Shown: positions 18,932 to 28,780, numbered from the stretch's first letter. The stretch: 64,000 bases of DNA from Bacteroidota bacterium (GCA_018266835.1 JAFDZP010000005.1:186001-250000); one strand, 5' to 3'. Notes: a model not told the origin generated them from the sequence alone. A program made the numbers and translations.

Positions 18932-21900
18932 TTAAAAAATATTTTCCTTGTAATATTTTAGAATTTTTTCGTCAGCGCTTCCTTCAAGTTCTGCCTTAAC
19001 GGTTTTTTCGTATTTTTTAAATGTAGATTTATAACTTCTCTTATCCCCCACTGATTTATAAATTTTAAGAAGTCTTAAAACCGTATCATCGTCTGTCGGG
19101 TCCAAAGCGAAAAGTTTTTCAAGTATTTCTGATATCTTTTTATCGTTCTTTAATTTATCGTAATACTTAACAAGCTTATTTGAATTGTTAAAATAAATTG
19201 ATTGCAGGTTATCTCTTACGCTCTCAACCCAGTTAAAATAATAATCCTCAAGAAAATTGTTATTATAAAAATCAAATGCTTTTATATTTTCATTTATATC
19301 TTTGCTCTCCGCATACTTTCTGAAAGTTTCTATATCAAATTCTATATTAAGCTTGAAAACATCTGATACTAAATGATATTTTTTATCTTTGATAAAAAGC
19401 ACTTCCTTATCTTTTAATCCCCCGAAAAGATTACCAAGAAAACTTTGTAAAACCTTACGTACTTTATTTACTTCCACATCGATAACTGCTACTAAATTGG
19501 CGCTGCGTGTATCTGCAAAAATATCATCCATAATCTTTTCTTTTGTAATTTCCTTTTTAGAAACTGTCTGCAAAAGGAAGTAAAGAAAAATTAATTTCGA
19601 GCGCGGCCTTTCCCATAAAGTATCTCCAAGTTCTGTATTATTGATATATATTTTTGTATTATCAAGGAACCTGACTTTGACATCTAAAATAAGATTATCA
19701 TCCATCTTAAAATTAATATCTTCCTTAAGGAAAATATTCTTCAGATAAGTTTGCTCTATATTATTTTTCAAAGCAAAACGGAATACATCGGAAAATTTAG
19801 AAGATTTCGTCCTGAAAATTATATAATTATCATACTCATACTCTTTGCATAATTTTATAAAAGATGTAAACGTAGTTTTAAATTTATTCAAATCATTGCT
19901 CAATGTGTACATATAGGATTCAAAAAAATAAATCCTAGCCTGATTCAACAAAGTAAAGTTTGAGACATTTAAAGTGTTAAGTTCTTTAATCGTAGCATTG
20001 GCGTTTTTAATATCTTTCAGGAGCAGATAAGCCTCAAGCTTCAGTATTAAGCCTCTTGTTTTAGATACGCTGTATCCTCCGTTAGTTAAAAGATATAAAG
20101 TCTTATGAGGAAGATTCAATAAATTGTAACAATAAAGTATAAGAGCGTCTATAAAAAAGATATAATTTTTTAAAAATGTATGCTTCTTAACTGATTCAAG
20201 CTGATTGATTGTCTCCCTGTACTCTCCTCTGAAAAATCCCTTAAGTACCGTCTGAAACTCATATTGATTTTTATACGCCTGAAAAATTGTCTTCGATTTT
20301 TCTTTATTCTTTTTCGAAAGCAGCCCGTAGAAAATATCATAATCTTTTTCGTTGTAGCTGGCAAAAAGAGCAAAACAAATCTGCGAGTAATTTGTTATAT
20401 CAAAATTACTTATATCAATATTGTTATAAATAAACTTGATGACTTTCTGACCCGTTTTAAAATCACCATAGTCAAAAAATATCATCATAGAAAAAATATC
20501 TTCGATGAACATATTATCGTCTAAAGATATTTCACCTTTCTCAGCTTTGTTTATTAAATCCTCAAAAATAATTTTAAGGCGTGTAATATATTTTTTACTT
20601 TTTGAATTTTCACCGGTTGAAATATAGGATTTTATAAGAAGCACAATGAATTGTATTTCCTGCTCGACAGTCAGTTCAAATTTTAATATGTGTTCAGCTA
20701 TAGCAATATTGGATTTTGAAATTCCCTCTCTTAAAAAATTACAGTTACAAATCAGCATTAGTATCTCAACGTAGTAATTCAGATCTTTTTTCTTGATATA
20801 TCTCTTATCTATTATATAATTGTTCGATTCCGTCTGAACAAATTTTGATTTGATTATATTGTTCAGATAATCTAAAGTCTTCTCCAGATTTTTCTCTTTA
20901 TATATAAATGTATTAACATTCAGAAGTATATACTCAAGCGAATTTTTAAAATCGAGATTTTCTATATCCTGAATTTTCTGAAACAATCCCGAAGAGTGAA
21001 TAAGCAGCAGCTTCTCAGTAGCATTTATTCTTATCCAGCTTTTCAGAGTTTCAAAATCTTTTCCTTCAATCATATAGTTCAGCCCTATGTATTCACTGCG
21101 CCAGTCACTATTCTGCAAATAATAATTTCCGAGCTTACGGCAAATATCTTCTGTTTCGCTATGTGTCAGAAGAACATCTGCTTGCTTGATAAGAAACTCT
21201 TTGAACAGTTCATGATACTTGTAGGAATCTTCTTCTTTCGTTATGAAGATATTATTATTGAAAAGAGAAATTAACTTATCATAACCGTTCTCAATGCCAA
21301 GGACTTCTTCTATATTCTCTTTATCCAGATATTCAAGGAATGATGTCTTTATTAAAAATGATTTTTCTTCGCGTGTAAAGCTGTTAAAAATTTCATTAGT
21401 GAAGTAATTAAAAATATCATACTTCGTCTGTAAAATATTAGCTTTTGCAACAGATGAAAAATTTCCTGATAACAGCAGCAGCTGAATTGCTGTAATCCAT
21501 CCCTCAGTAGCTGAAAGAAATTTTTCAACTTCCATTGTATTTTGGGAAAGGAACTTAGCAAGCTGCTTATTCAGTTTAAGAAAACTTTTTAAATCCTTTG
21601 CATCGAATGCAAGCTCATCTTTTTTAATTCTTCCAAGCCAGTTCTTTGCCAGGAATTTAGGATAGTTCATCTTAGTTGCTTCCCGTCTTGATATAAATAT
21701 CAGGTGTAGTTTTGTGGGAAGATAGTCCAGTAAATAATTTAATGATTCACATACTTCCTCAGAATTATCTACATTATGAAAATCATCAAAGAATATGTAC
21801 AACTCTTTTTTATGTTCTTCCAGATAAAAATGCAGGTCATTGGCAAAAGATGAAATTATGTAGTTTACTTTTTCAGTTAATGAGAGGTTCTGCGATTTTG

Positions 21901-22213
21901 AAATAACATTTTTAAGATTATCACCAAATGGAGAATCAGGAAAAGCTTTCTGAAATGCCAGGGATAGCAGAATGAAGAAATTTTCTATAGAATTATCATA
22001 GGTAGATAATGAAATCCACATCTTCTGTTCTTTTTTCAAAGAATGATAAAAATCAACAGATAGCGAAGTTTTGCCGTAGCCTGCAGGCGCAGTAAGGAGA
22101 ATAACTTTCTTCTTTTTAAAGGAAGCAAGCTTTTCCATTAGCCGCGTGCGGGAATAGTAAGTATCCGCTACTTCCGGCACAATTATCTTCTGTGAAAATT
22201 CTAAATGGAGCAA
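18932..22213 (-). CDS. MalT/SARP-like STAND transcriptional regulator with BTAD domain
   Basis: A 1093-residue cytoplasmic regulator. Residues 1-360 are a STAND-type NTPase: Walker A APAGYGKTS (about 42-50), Walker B LYIFFDDFHNVD (about 145-156), then the winged-helix part of the NTPase (HELFKEFL). About 360-840 is an all-helical, TPR-like sensor region. About 845-950 looks like an OmpR-type winged helix (LWERPRSKLIFLYFLL), followed by a bacterial transcriptional activator domain (about 960-1093). MalT has its DNA-binding domain as a C-terminal LuxR HTH; here a SARP-like wHTH/BTAD occupies that end. The inducer is unknown. The PPP phosphatase gene follows by 13 bases. The coding sequence is unusually rich in Lys, Asn, Ile and Phe. 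Confidence 0.88.
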   Translation of the reverse strand: MLHLEFSQKIIVPEVADTYYSRTRLMEKLASFKKKKVILLTAPAGYGKTSLSVDFYHSLKKEQKMWISLSTYDNSIENFFILLSLAFQKAFPDSPFGDNLKNVISKSQNLSLTEKVNYIISSFANDLHFYLEEHKKELYIFFDDFHNVDNSEEVCESLNYLLDYLPTKLHLIFISRREATKMNYPKFLAKNWLGRIKKDELAFDAKDLKSFLKLNKQLAKFLSQNTMEVEKFLSATEGWITAIQLLLLSGNFSSVAKANILQTKYDIFNYFTNEIFNSFTREEKSFLIKTSFLEYLDKENIEEVLGIENGYDKLISLFNNNIFITKEEDSYKYHELFKEFLIKQADVLLTHSETEDICRKLGNYYLQNSDWRSEYIGLNYMIEGKDFETLKSWIRINATEKLLLIHSSGLFQKIQDIENLDFKNSLEYILLNVNTFIYKEKNLEKTLDYLNNIIKSKFVQTESNNYIIDKRYIKKKDLNYYVEILMLICNCNFLREGISKSNIAIAEHILKFELTVEQEIQFIVLLIKSYISTGENSKSKKYITRLKIIFEDLINKAEKGEISLDDNMFIEDIFSMMIFFDYGDFKTGQKVIKFIYNNIDISNFDITNYSQICFALFASYNEKDYDIFYGLLSKKNKEKSKTIFQAYKNQYEFQTVLKGFFRGEYRETINQLESVKKHTFLKNYIFFIDALILYCYNLLNLPHKTLYLLTNGGYSVSKTRGLILKLEAYLLLKDIKNANATIKELNTLNVSNFTLLNQARIYFFESYMYTLSNDLNKFKTTFTSFIKLCKEYEYDNYIIFRTKSSKFSDVFRFALKNNIEQTYLKNIFLKEDINFKMDDNLILDVKVRFLDNTKIYINNTELGDTLWERPRSKLIFLYFLLQTVSKKEITKEKIMDDIFADTRSANLVAVIDVEVNKVRKVLQSFLGNLFGGLKDKEVLFIKDKKYHLVSDVFKLNIEFDIETFRKYAESKDINENIKAFDFYNNNFLEDYYFNWVESVRDNLQSIYFNNSNKLVKYYDKLKNDKKISEILEKLFALDPTDDDTVLRLLKIYKSVGDKRSYKSTFKKYEKTVKAELEGSADEKILKYYKENIF

Positions 22214-22380
22214 ATTCTGCTAAAAATGTTCAAATATTGAATTTTGTAAAATATTTCCAACTGTTCAACCTAATAAATAATCTTATATTCAAAATTTTGC
22301 AGAAAAAAATTAAATTTTTCTTAAAATGTAGTGAATTCTATATTGCTTAAAATATCAAATATTACTATTTTTAATTTTAT

Positions 22381-22455
22381 TCGACGATAGCTCAATGGTG
22401 GAGCATTCGGCTGTTAACCGAAGGGTTGCAGGTTCAAATCCTGCTCGTCGAGCCA
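22381..22455 (+). tRNA. tRNA-Asn, anticodon GTT, CCA encoded
   Basis: A full cloverleaf: acceptor TCGACGA/TCGTCGA, D stem GCTC/GAGC, anticodon stem TTCGG/CCGAA with loop CTGTTAA (anticodon GTT, asparagine), and T arm GCAGG-TTCAAAT-CCTGC. The discriminator is G and CCA is encoded. An intrinsic terminator follows at once. Unlike tRNA-Ala in this window it encodes CCA. Confidence 0.97.
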
Positions 22456-22456
22456 A

Positions 22457-22488
22457 AAGCCTGGTATTGTAAAATGCCGGGCTTTTTT
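22457..22488 (+). terminator. Intrinsic terminator after tRNA-Asn
   Basis: A 12-bp stem (AAGCCTGGTATT / AATGCCGGGCTT, two G-T pairs) with loop GTAA is followed by a T-run. It lies directly behind the tRNA. Confidence 0.92.
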
Positions 22489-22511
22489 GTTATTATACCT
22501 AGTAAATTAAA

Positions 22512-23459
22512 ATGAAAAGAAAAAGAGTTTTAATAACCGGCGGAAGCGGATTTCTTGGACAATATCTAAATACTGAACTGAATAATAAGTTTGAAATTAT
22601 GACCACTTTCCGAACTAACCCCGGCAACTGTCTTAATTATAGAAGTGCTTCGATTGATTTAAGAAATCAGTCTGCATTATCCAATCTTTTCAAAAATTTT
22701 AAACCCGAAATTATAATACACACTGCCGCATATTCCACTCCCGATATTTGCAATAAAACTGAAAAAGAAGATGTTATAAACTTTAATATAAATCTGTTAA
22801 AAACTTTATCAGAGAAAGCTAACGAATACAACTCAAAATTAATTTTCACTTCTACTGATTTAGTTTATAAAAGTAATGATGTATTAATTAATGAAGGTGG
22901 CGCGCTTGAACCAAAATCTTTATATGCTGAGACAAAAGTTATAGCAGAAGAAGTTTTAAAAGAAAATTGCAAAGATTATATAATTCTCAGAACTTCTTTA
23001 TTGTACGGATTGGGTTTAAGCCATACACGGACTCACTTTCAGAATATGCTGGAAGCATTAGAGAACAATGAAAAAGTAAATTTATTTTTTAATCAGTACA
23101 GAACTCCGCTCGAAGCAAAAGACGGTGCAAGGATTATTTCTGAGCTGATTGAAAAAAATATTTCAAACGAAATCATAAACTTCGGCGGTGCAGAAAAAAT
23201 TTCGCGTTATGCTATGGGAGAATTGGTTTGTGATGTTTTCGGATTCGATAAAAACAACTTAGTAAAAACTGACGGACAAAAAATGCTTGGAGATATTTTT
23301 GTGGCAAATGTTTCAATGGATACATCTAAACTCCAAAGCTATGGGATAAAACAAAAATCAATTAAAGAAGTTATTATAGAGATTCAAGGAGAAATAAAAA
23401 AAGCCCGTTTAGATTCTGAAGAAGAAGAACTTGAATCAGATTCTGAAACGGACTTTTAA
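22512..23459 (+). CDS. Extended SDR, dTDP-4-dehydrorhamnose reductase-like
   Basis: A 315-residue NAD(P)-dependent oxidoreductase of the extended short-chain dehydrogenase superfamily, closest in style to RmlD/NAD-dependent epimerases. The dinucleotide motif TGGSGFLG is at 9-16, HTAAYSTPD at 70-78, an active-site serine/threonine at 114-115 (FTSTDLVY), and the catalytic YxxxK pair is Y138 and K142. The substrate cannot be fixed from sequence and no other sugar-nucleotide genes are nearby. The last ~18 residues are a run of Asp, Glu and Ser. They are encoded by an inverted repeat that looks like the transcription terminator of the convergent gene, so the tail may be a by-product of that hairpin. 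Confidence 0.83.
   Translation: MKRKRVLITGGSGFLGQYLNTELNNKFEIMTTFRTNPGNCLNYRSASIDLRNQSALSNLFKNFKPEIIIHTAAYSTPDICNKTEKEDVINFNINLLKTLSEKANEYNSKLIFTSTDLVYKSNDVLINEGGALEPKSLYAETKVIAEEVLKENCKDYIILRTSLLYGLGLSHTRTHFQNMLEALENNEKVNLFFNQYRTPLEAKDGARIISELIEKNISNEIINFGGAEKISRYAMGELVCDVFGFDKNNLVKTDGQKMLGDIFVANVSMDTSKLQSYGIKQKSIKEVIIEIQGEIKKARLDSEEEELESDSETDF
23399..23457 (-). terminator. Terminator-like hairpin inside the 3' end of the SDR gene
   Basis: AAAAGCCCGTTT (left) pairs with AAACGGACTTTT (right) with one mismatch, and AGATTCTGA-type arms extend the stem inward. On the minus strand it lies 21 bases after the T9SS gene stop and is followed by seven T bases, which fits an intrinsic terminator. It is also the coding sequence for the acidic tail of the convergent SDR. 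Confidence 0.75.
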
Positions 23460-23478
23460 AATTTAAAACTAAATTATT

Positions 23479-25884
23479 TTATTTTACAAGCATCATCTTG
23501 GAAACTTTCTCAAATTTCTGAGAGCCTGATGTTAAGTTTACTCTGTAGAAATAAATTCCGCTCGGAAGTCCCGCAGCATTAAACTCTGCTCTATAATATC
23601 CTGCGTTTACATTTGAGTTTACCAGAGTTTTCACTTCCCTACCCAAATTATCGAACACAATTATTTTTACTAATCCGTCAAACGGAATTTCGTAATCAAT
23701 GTTTGTTGTTGGGTTAAAAGGATTCGGGTAATTCTGGCTTACAATAAAATCTTTTGGCTGACCTACATTTACTTCGTTGTTAAGCGCAAAATATTCAAAG
23801 TTACCGTTGTGGTCAATTTGTTTTAATCTGTAAGCATAAGTTCCGATGGATAAATTTTTATCTGAATATCTGTATGCCTGCGGCAAATTTGAATTTCCTC
23901 TGCTCGGGACTGTACCAACTGTTGTAAAGTCACCTGTCTTTCCTGAGTTAACATTTGCTCGCTGAACTTCAAACATATTGTTATTTGTTTCATGTCCTGT
24001 TACCCAGTCAAGTATAACTTCATTTTTAATAGTAGAAGCTGCAAAGCTGTTCAGCTCAACAGGTAAAGGATTGAATGATGAGTTTCCACCCAGATAAAAA
24101 TTGCTGAAGTAAAAGCTAATTCCTGTTCTTCTTGCTGTAGAATTGTTTCCGTCCTTATGGCTTCCTTGTAAAGTAAAAGTTGTGCCGTCGTTTGACCAGA
24201 TTACTCTCATATTCTGAGGGTCCGTTATTCCTGCCTGTCCGTTTCCGTCAAGCGCAACATCTATTAAACCGCCTGTTAAAAGAGTACCTGTCATCAGCCA
24301 ATAAGAATCAGACCTTCTTGTTATGGAATATCCGCCATCTACTAATCCAAATGGAGTTAAATCGCTTCCTCCGGTTCCGTTATCTATAAATTTCATACCT
24401 ATTCTTCCTGCAGTTGTAGGAGCTGTAGAAAACCTTACTTTAGCTTCTTTTAAAACTGAAGAAGTACCTACAGGAAAACTAAGAGAATCCGAAACTGCTC
24501 CTGCTAAATACCATCTCTCCATTTGCCCTGTAACAATGCCTCCCGTTCTGCTTAAGAACCCGGGATTGTTCGCATCATACCCAACTCCGAGCCAGGCACC
24601 ACCGCCTGAATTAATATTGCCCTGAGTCATAATTACAGAATCGGAATAAAATGGCGAAGCGATATAAAATCCTGCTGCATTATTAAATGTTACTGATCTT
24701 GAAATTGTAAAGCTTGCAGAAGTTAATCCGTCACAAGTAATTGTCTGTAATGACGTACCGTTAAAATTTATAGTTTGAGTTGATGATAATGCATAAACAA
24801 TTTTCCCATAGCATGTATAATTCCCCCATATATTCAAATTATTTGTCATAGCAGTACTATCATAAGCATGTTCTTCAATATAATAATCGCCGCGTATAGT
24901 TAAAGCGGTTCCGCCGGCGCGTACATATTTTTTAGAAAGTAATCCTCCGCCTGCAGCCAGACCGTAAAGCTGTAATGAGCCGTAACTTATTCCGGATGCT
25001 GTCAATGAAAAACTACTTGCTGTTGGAACATCAAACCTCCATATACCTCTGTTACAATTAGTAGCCTTTGAAAGCTGCTGGACGATACCTGATGTACCGC
25101 GTGTGCAGTTATGAACCCACATAGAGCTATCTTGCAATTGTATTGAATCCGAAGTAGCTGCAAATGCAAAGCCCGTTCCTGCTGCTGCTCCTGAAGAATT
25201 CGTAAATACGCTGTTCTTTTTTAATATAAAATCGTATGAACCGCTTACACCGTCTCCGACTGTAAGTCCGGGATTATTTGTATTACCTGAAGGCAATGTT
25301 AAATAAACATAGTTAGGTGCAGTAGGTTCTATTATTAATCTTTTTACATTAGTATTTACAGCGCCTGTGGGTAAAGTGACAATATATGTACTTGTAACAA
25401 ATGAGTTGGTAAGTTTTACAGTATCTGTTGAAACAGGAGCAACTCCGTCTAACCAGTTCAGAGGATCTGCCCATGATGTACCATCTCCGCCTCCGTTTAT
25501 TCCATACCAGTATTTATATCCTGTGGTAGCGGTTATCGTACCTTGCATAGCAGGCCAGTGAGGCTGGCAGCCATAAACATAAGTTCCGGGTTGAGTAATA
25601 AGAACATAATAATCTGTGCTGCCGCTGTTCATATTTGCATCCCATCCGAAAAATCCTGCAGGGTAGGAAGTTCCCGGTAATGTTCCCGGGTCACATGTTG
25701 TTGTGTGAGAACCGCTCACCCATTGAAAATGGACAGTATCTCCGACAAGTACATTCTGAGATGCAGGACTGAAAAAATTGCTGTTAACAGTGATAGTATA
25801 AGTGGTGGCATTCGTATTTACGGGGATAAACACGAATGTTATTATTGCAGCAAAAATTGAAAAAATTGTAAAAGATTTTCTCAT
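23479..25884 (-). CDS. Secreted cupredoxin-domain protein with T9SS sorting domain
   Basis: An exported protein of 801 residues. After a signal peptide (about 1-27) comes a plastocyanin/halocyanin-like cupredoxin domain (about 28-120). Its candidate type 1 copper ligands are H60, C106, H109 and M113 (C-X2-H-X3-M in GCQPHWPAM). A G-x-C-D-P segment adds a further Cys at 64. The middle (about 125-600) is a long beta-rich region with regular T/S/N-rich strands. Next comes a segment shared with its neighbours (LDWVTGHETNN; YRLKQIDHNG) and a C-terminal T9SS type A sorting domain with QNYPNPFNPTTNI. Copper binding is inferred from motif spacing. It is the last of three tandem paralogues and the most divergent of them. 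Confidence 0.87.
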   Translation of the reverse strand: MRKSFTIFSIFAAIITFVFIPVNTNATTYTITVNSNFFSPASQNVLVGDTVHFQWVSGSHTTTCDPGTLPGTSYPAGFFGWDANMNSGSTDYYVLITQPGTYVYGCQPHWPAMQGTITATTGYKYWYGINGGGDGTSWADPLNWLDGVAPVSTDTVKLTNSFVTSTYIVTLPTGAVNTNVKRLIIEPTAPNYVYLTLPSGNTNNPGLTVGDGVSGSYDFILKKNSVFTNSSGAAAGTGFAFAATSDSIQLQDSSMWVHNCTRGTSGIVQQLSKATNCNRGIWRFDVPTASSFSLTASGISYGSLQLYGLAAGGGLLSKKYVRAGGTALTIRGDYYIEEHAYDSTAMTNNLNIWGNYTCYGKIVYALSSTQTINFNGTSLQTITCDGLTSASFTISRSVTFNNAAGFYIASPFYSDSVIMTQGNINSGGGAWLGVGYDANNPGFLSRTGGIVTGQMERWYLAGAVSDSLSFPVGTSSVLKEAKVRFSTAPTTAGRIGMKFIDNGTGGSDLTPFGLVDGGYSITRRSDSYWLMTGTLLTGGLIDVALDGNGQAGITDPQNMRVIWSNDGTTFTLQGSHKDGNNSTARRTGISFYFSNFYLGGNSSFNPLPVELNSFAASTIKNEVILDWVTGHETNNNMFEVQRANVNSGKTGDFTTVGTVPSRGNSNLPQAYRYSDKNLSIGTYAYRLKQIDHNGNFEYFALNNEVNVGQPKDFIVSQNYPNPFNPTTNIDYEIPFDGLVKIIVFDNLGREVKTLVNSNVNAGYYRAEFNAAGLPSGIYFYRVNLTSGSQKFEKVSKMMLVK

Positions 25885-25983
25885 AAATTAGGGTTATATA
25901 CTCTTATATAGATTTAGTAAAGACTACAATCTACAAAAATATAATTATTTTATTAGAAATACTACGAAATTGTAGGATTAATA

Positions 25984-26017
25984 TAAAAAAACCTACCCTA
26001 TTCTTACGGCAGGTTTT
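25984..26017 (-). terminator. Intrinsic terminator
   Basis: On the minus strand AAAACCTGCC pairs with GGTAGGTTTT (one mismatch) and a T-run follows. It lies about 30 bases after the 854-residue gene stop and separates it from the next paralogue. Confidence 0.8.
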
Positions 26018-26046
26018 AATATAACTTAGAGTTTAGCTTTGAGCTT

Positions 26047-28611
26047 TTATTTGATAAGCATCATCTTAAAGACTTTATCAAAGTTTTGTGAACCTGAAGA
26101 TGCATTCACTCTATAGAAGTAAACACCGCTTGGTAAACCTGAAGCATTAAATTCAACTTTGTGGTATCCCGCATTTACGTTACCGTTCACTAACGTTTTT
26201 ATTTCCCTTCCTGTATTATCATACACAAGTATTTTTACCATTCCGTCGAAAGGAATTTCATAATTAATATTTGTTGTAGGATTGAACGGATTAGGATAAT
26301 TCTGACTTATAAAAAACTTTGCAGGTAAATTTACAAAGACTTCATTATTTAAAATAAAATATGTGTAGTTTCCGTTTACGTCTATCTGTTTTAATCTGTA
26401 AGCATATCTTCCCGCCTGAAGATTTCTATCGTTAAATTTATAAGTCTGTTCCAGATTTGAATTACCTCTGCTTTGAACATAACCCACTGTTGTATAATTT
26501 ATTGTTGATGCAAAATCTGTTGAATTTTGATTTGGAATCAATGAAGCTCTTTGAACTTCAAATCCCGAATTATTAAGTTCATGCCCTGTTGCCCAGTCAA
26601 GTATAACTTCGTTTTTAATCGTCGATGCAACGAAGTTATCCATTTCTACCGGCAGTGGATTATTGCTGTTATTTCCTCCAAGGAAGAAATTACCTGCAAC
26701 TGAACCGGCTAAACCGCTTCTTGATGCAACTGAACCGCCCGAACCGGCAACATGTGTACCGGGTGCAGAAAATGTAGTTCCGTCAGGAGAATAAATAAGG
26801 CGTAAATTATTAATGTCTGTAATACCGGTCTGCCCGTTACCGTCAGCAGAAACAGTATATACTCCATCTGAAAAAGAAGGAGTAACTGTCCAAAACATGT
26901 TTGAACGTCTTTCAATTGAATAACCGCCATCAGAGAACGGAGCCGCTAAATCAGAACCATCAGTACCGTCAGTATGACCTACAGTAACTGTGCCTCCAGA
27001 AAAAGGATTTGAAGTTAATGTAAAAAGCACAGGTCTGTAATTTGTTGCAGTACCTACAGGGAATAACACATTGGAGACTGTGGATGGAGCAAACCATCTT
27101 GAAAAATTTCCGATGATGGTACCCGATGTTCTTGTTAATGTGCCTAAATTGAGTATACTTGTACCTAATGTTAATGTATTTGAACCGGTTGTAATATTAC
27201 CCGATAAAAGATTTAGGGAGCCGGGAAAAGTAATGTTTTTATTCAAAACTAAACCGGCTGAATTATTTAACAAAACTTTTGTCTGGATTGTTAAAGTATT
27301 TGTTATATTGATTGTTCCTGCTCCGCTTATTGACTGCTGTGATGTTCCATTGAATACTAACGAATCGACCGGATTACTTGCAGGAGTAAAATTCAGTGTC
27401 TTACCTGCTGCAACGGAAATATTACCTTTTATATTTATTCTTCCTGTCATATTACAATTGAACGTACCGTCAGTTACGGTAAGATTATCCAGAGTCAATG
27501 CGCTTGCGCCTGTCACACTGGCAGTGCCTCCTGCTAAATTCATTACAAAGTTAGCATAAGTTCTTCCCGATGCTACAGGAGATAAATTTGACTGATGTTC
27601 ATAAGTACTTCCTGTCTGAAACACACATACAGTATTCGGAGCTGATGCGCCGAAAGGATTAGCTCCGTTTGCGATTGATCTGAAAACAAATTTAGAGCCG
27701 TTTTGGAATACAACAGAATTCAAACCTGAAGCACCTGAACCAGCGCCATAAGCATTACCTCCAGCGAAAGGTCCGTAATTAAATATTGAACCGTTTTGAA
27801 AAACAACAGCGCCTGCATCAACAGCCTGTAATCTATGACCGGTTCCGGTAAGAGTTGAAGTAAAAGTAAATGTCCCGCCTATTAATCCCGTTGTACCCAT
27901 AGCAAGATTCATTACAATAGTATTCGTATTTGCTCCTGAAGAAGCAAATGTTAAATTTGAACCTGCTTCAACCTGCAAATTGGGATTAGTTCCGCCTGTA
28001 ATAGTTATTGTGCTTGCACCTGCAAAAGCATCGTAACATTTTAAAGTTGTATTGGAGGTAACCTGAAATCCTGCAATTGTTTGTGTAGGAATATTATAAG
28101 CAATAGTATTTGCAGCGCCGTTATTAAACACTAAAACATCCGTTGTTCCGGGAGTAGTTCTATCGGGTGTCCAGTTCGAAGCAACCTGAAAATCTGCTGA
28201 GTCTGTTCTGTTCCATACATATGTTGGAGGTCCGCCTGCTGCAACATTTAAAATTCCTGTCATACCTGAGCCCGCATGAAACTGACAATTATATTGGTAG
28301 GTTCCTTCCACAGTCAAAACATAAGTGAAAGAAAGGCTTCCTGAATTTAATGGCGCATCAAATGTTGCTGCCCCTACGGGTAAAGAAGTTGTAGGGTCAA
28401 TTCCGGGATCACAAGTTGCGGTGTGTGAACGTGTAGGTCCGACATATTGAAAAAGTATCGTATCGCCGACTGCAGCATTCTGAGAATTAGGATTAAAAAA
28501 ACTATCGACAACCTGAATTATATAAGTTGTTGCATTCGTTTTAACGGGGGTAAAAACAGAAAGCAGCAATATAACAAAAGATAAAAAAACTGAAGTAAGA
28601 AATTTTCTCAT
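26047..28611 (-). CDS. Secreted cupredoxin-domain protein with T9SS sorting domain
   Basis: An 854-residue paralogue of its two neighbours. The signal peptide (about 1-27, ending TNA) is followed by a cupredoxin domain (about 29-125) with likely type 1 copper ligands H63, C109, H112 and M117. Its C-X2-H-X4-M spacing is that of plastocyanin and pseudoazurin. The following WNRTDSADFQVASNWTPDRT segment is almost identical to one in the third paralogue, where it comes directly after the signal peptide. Then follow a long beta-rich passenger, the DWATGHELNNSGFEVQRA segment and the T9SS domain (QNYPNPFNPTTNINYE). The protein should be displayed on or released from the outer membrane. Whether the copper centre carries electrons or binds copper is unknown. 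Each of the three genes appears to have its own terminator. Confidence 0.88.
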   Translation of the reverse strand: MRKFLTSVFLSFVILLLSVFTPVKTNATTYIIQVVDSFFNPNSQNAAVGDTILFQYVGPTRSHTATCDPGIDPTTSLPVGAATFDAPLNSGSLSFTYVLTVEGTYQYNCQFHAGSGMTGILNVAAGGPPTYVWNRTDSADFQVASNWTPDRTTPGTTDVLVFNNGAANTIAYNIPTQTIAGFQVTSNTTLKCYDAFAGASTITITGGTNPNLQVEAGSNLTFASSGANTNTIVMNLAMGTTGLIGGTFTFTSTLTGTGHRLQAVDAGAVVFQNGSIFNYGPFAGGNAYGAGSGASGLNSVVFQNGSKFVFRSIANGANPFGASAPNTVCVFQTGSTYEHQSNLSPVASGRTYANFVMNLAGGTASVTGASALTLDNLTVTDGTFNCNMTGRINIKGNISVAAGKTLNFTPASNPVDSLVFNGTSQQSISGAGTINITNTLTIQTKVLLNNSAGLVLNKNITFPGSLNLLSGNITTGSNTLTLGTSILNLGTLTRTSGTIIGNFSRWFAPSTVSNVLFPVGTATNYRPVLFTLTSNPFSGGTVTVGHTDGTDGSDLAAPFSDGGYSIERRSNMFWTVTPSFSDGVYTVSADGNGQTGITDINNLRLIYSPDGTTFSAPGTHVAGSGGSVASRSGLAGSVAGNFFLGGNNSNNPLPVEMDNFVASTIKNEVILDWATGHELNNSGFEVQRASLIPNQNSTDFASTINYTTVGYVQSRGNSNLEQTYKFNDRNLQAGRYAYRLKQIDVNGNYTYFILNNEVFVNLPAKFFISQNYPNPFNPTTNINYEIPFDGMVKILVYDNTGREIKTLVNGNVNAGYHKVEFNASGLPSGVYFYRVNASSGSQNFDKVFKMMLIK

Positions 28612-28722
28612 TTGAGATTCGTTAGATATTAAACTTACATTAAAAATGATGTATTAACAAATTAAAACTAATCCTAACAAAATCCTAACATTTTAAGACG
28701 ATTTCTAATATCTGAGTTATAT

Positions 28723-28760
28723 AAAAAAAGGTCTGCAAGATTGAATCTTACAGACCTTTT
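28723..28760 (-). terminator. Intrinsic terminator
   Basis: A long near-perfect inverted repeat: AAAAGGTCTGCAAGATT against AATCTTACAGACCTTTT, one mismatch. On the minus strand it ends in a T-run. It lies 20 bases past the 738-residue gene stop. Confidence 0.88.
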
Positions 28761-28780
28761 AAAAAAAATATTTTGTTAAA

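Noticed and set aside
27071-27559. 162-residue plus-strand ORF
   Set aside because: It lies wholly opposite a well-supported T9SS protein. Its composition mirrors the threonine/asparagine-rich strand, and it has no recognisable domain.
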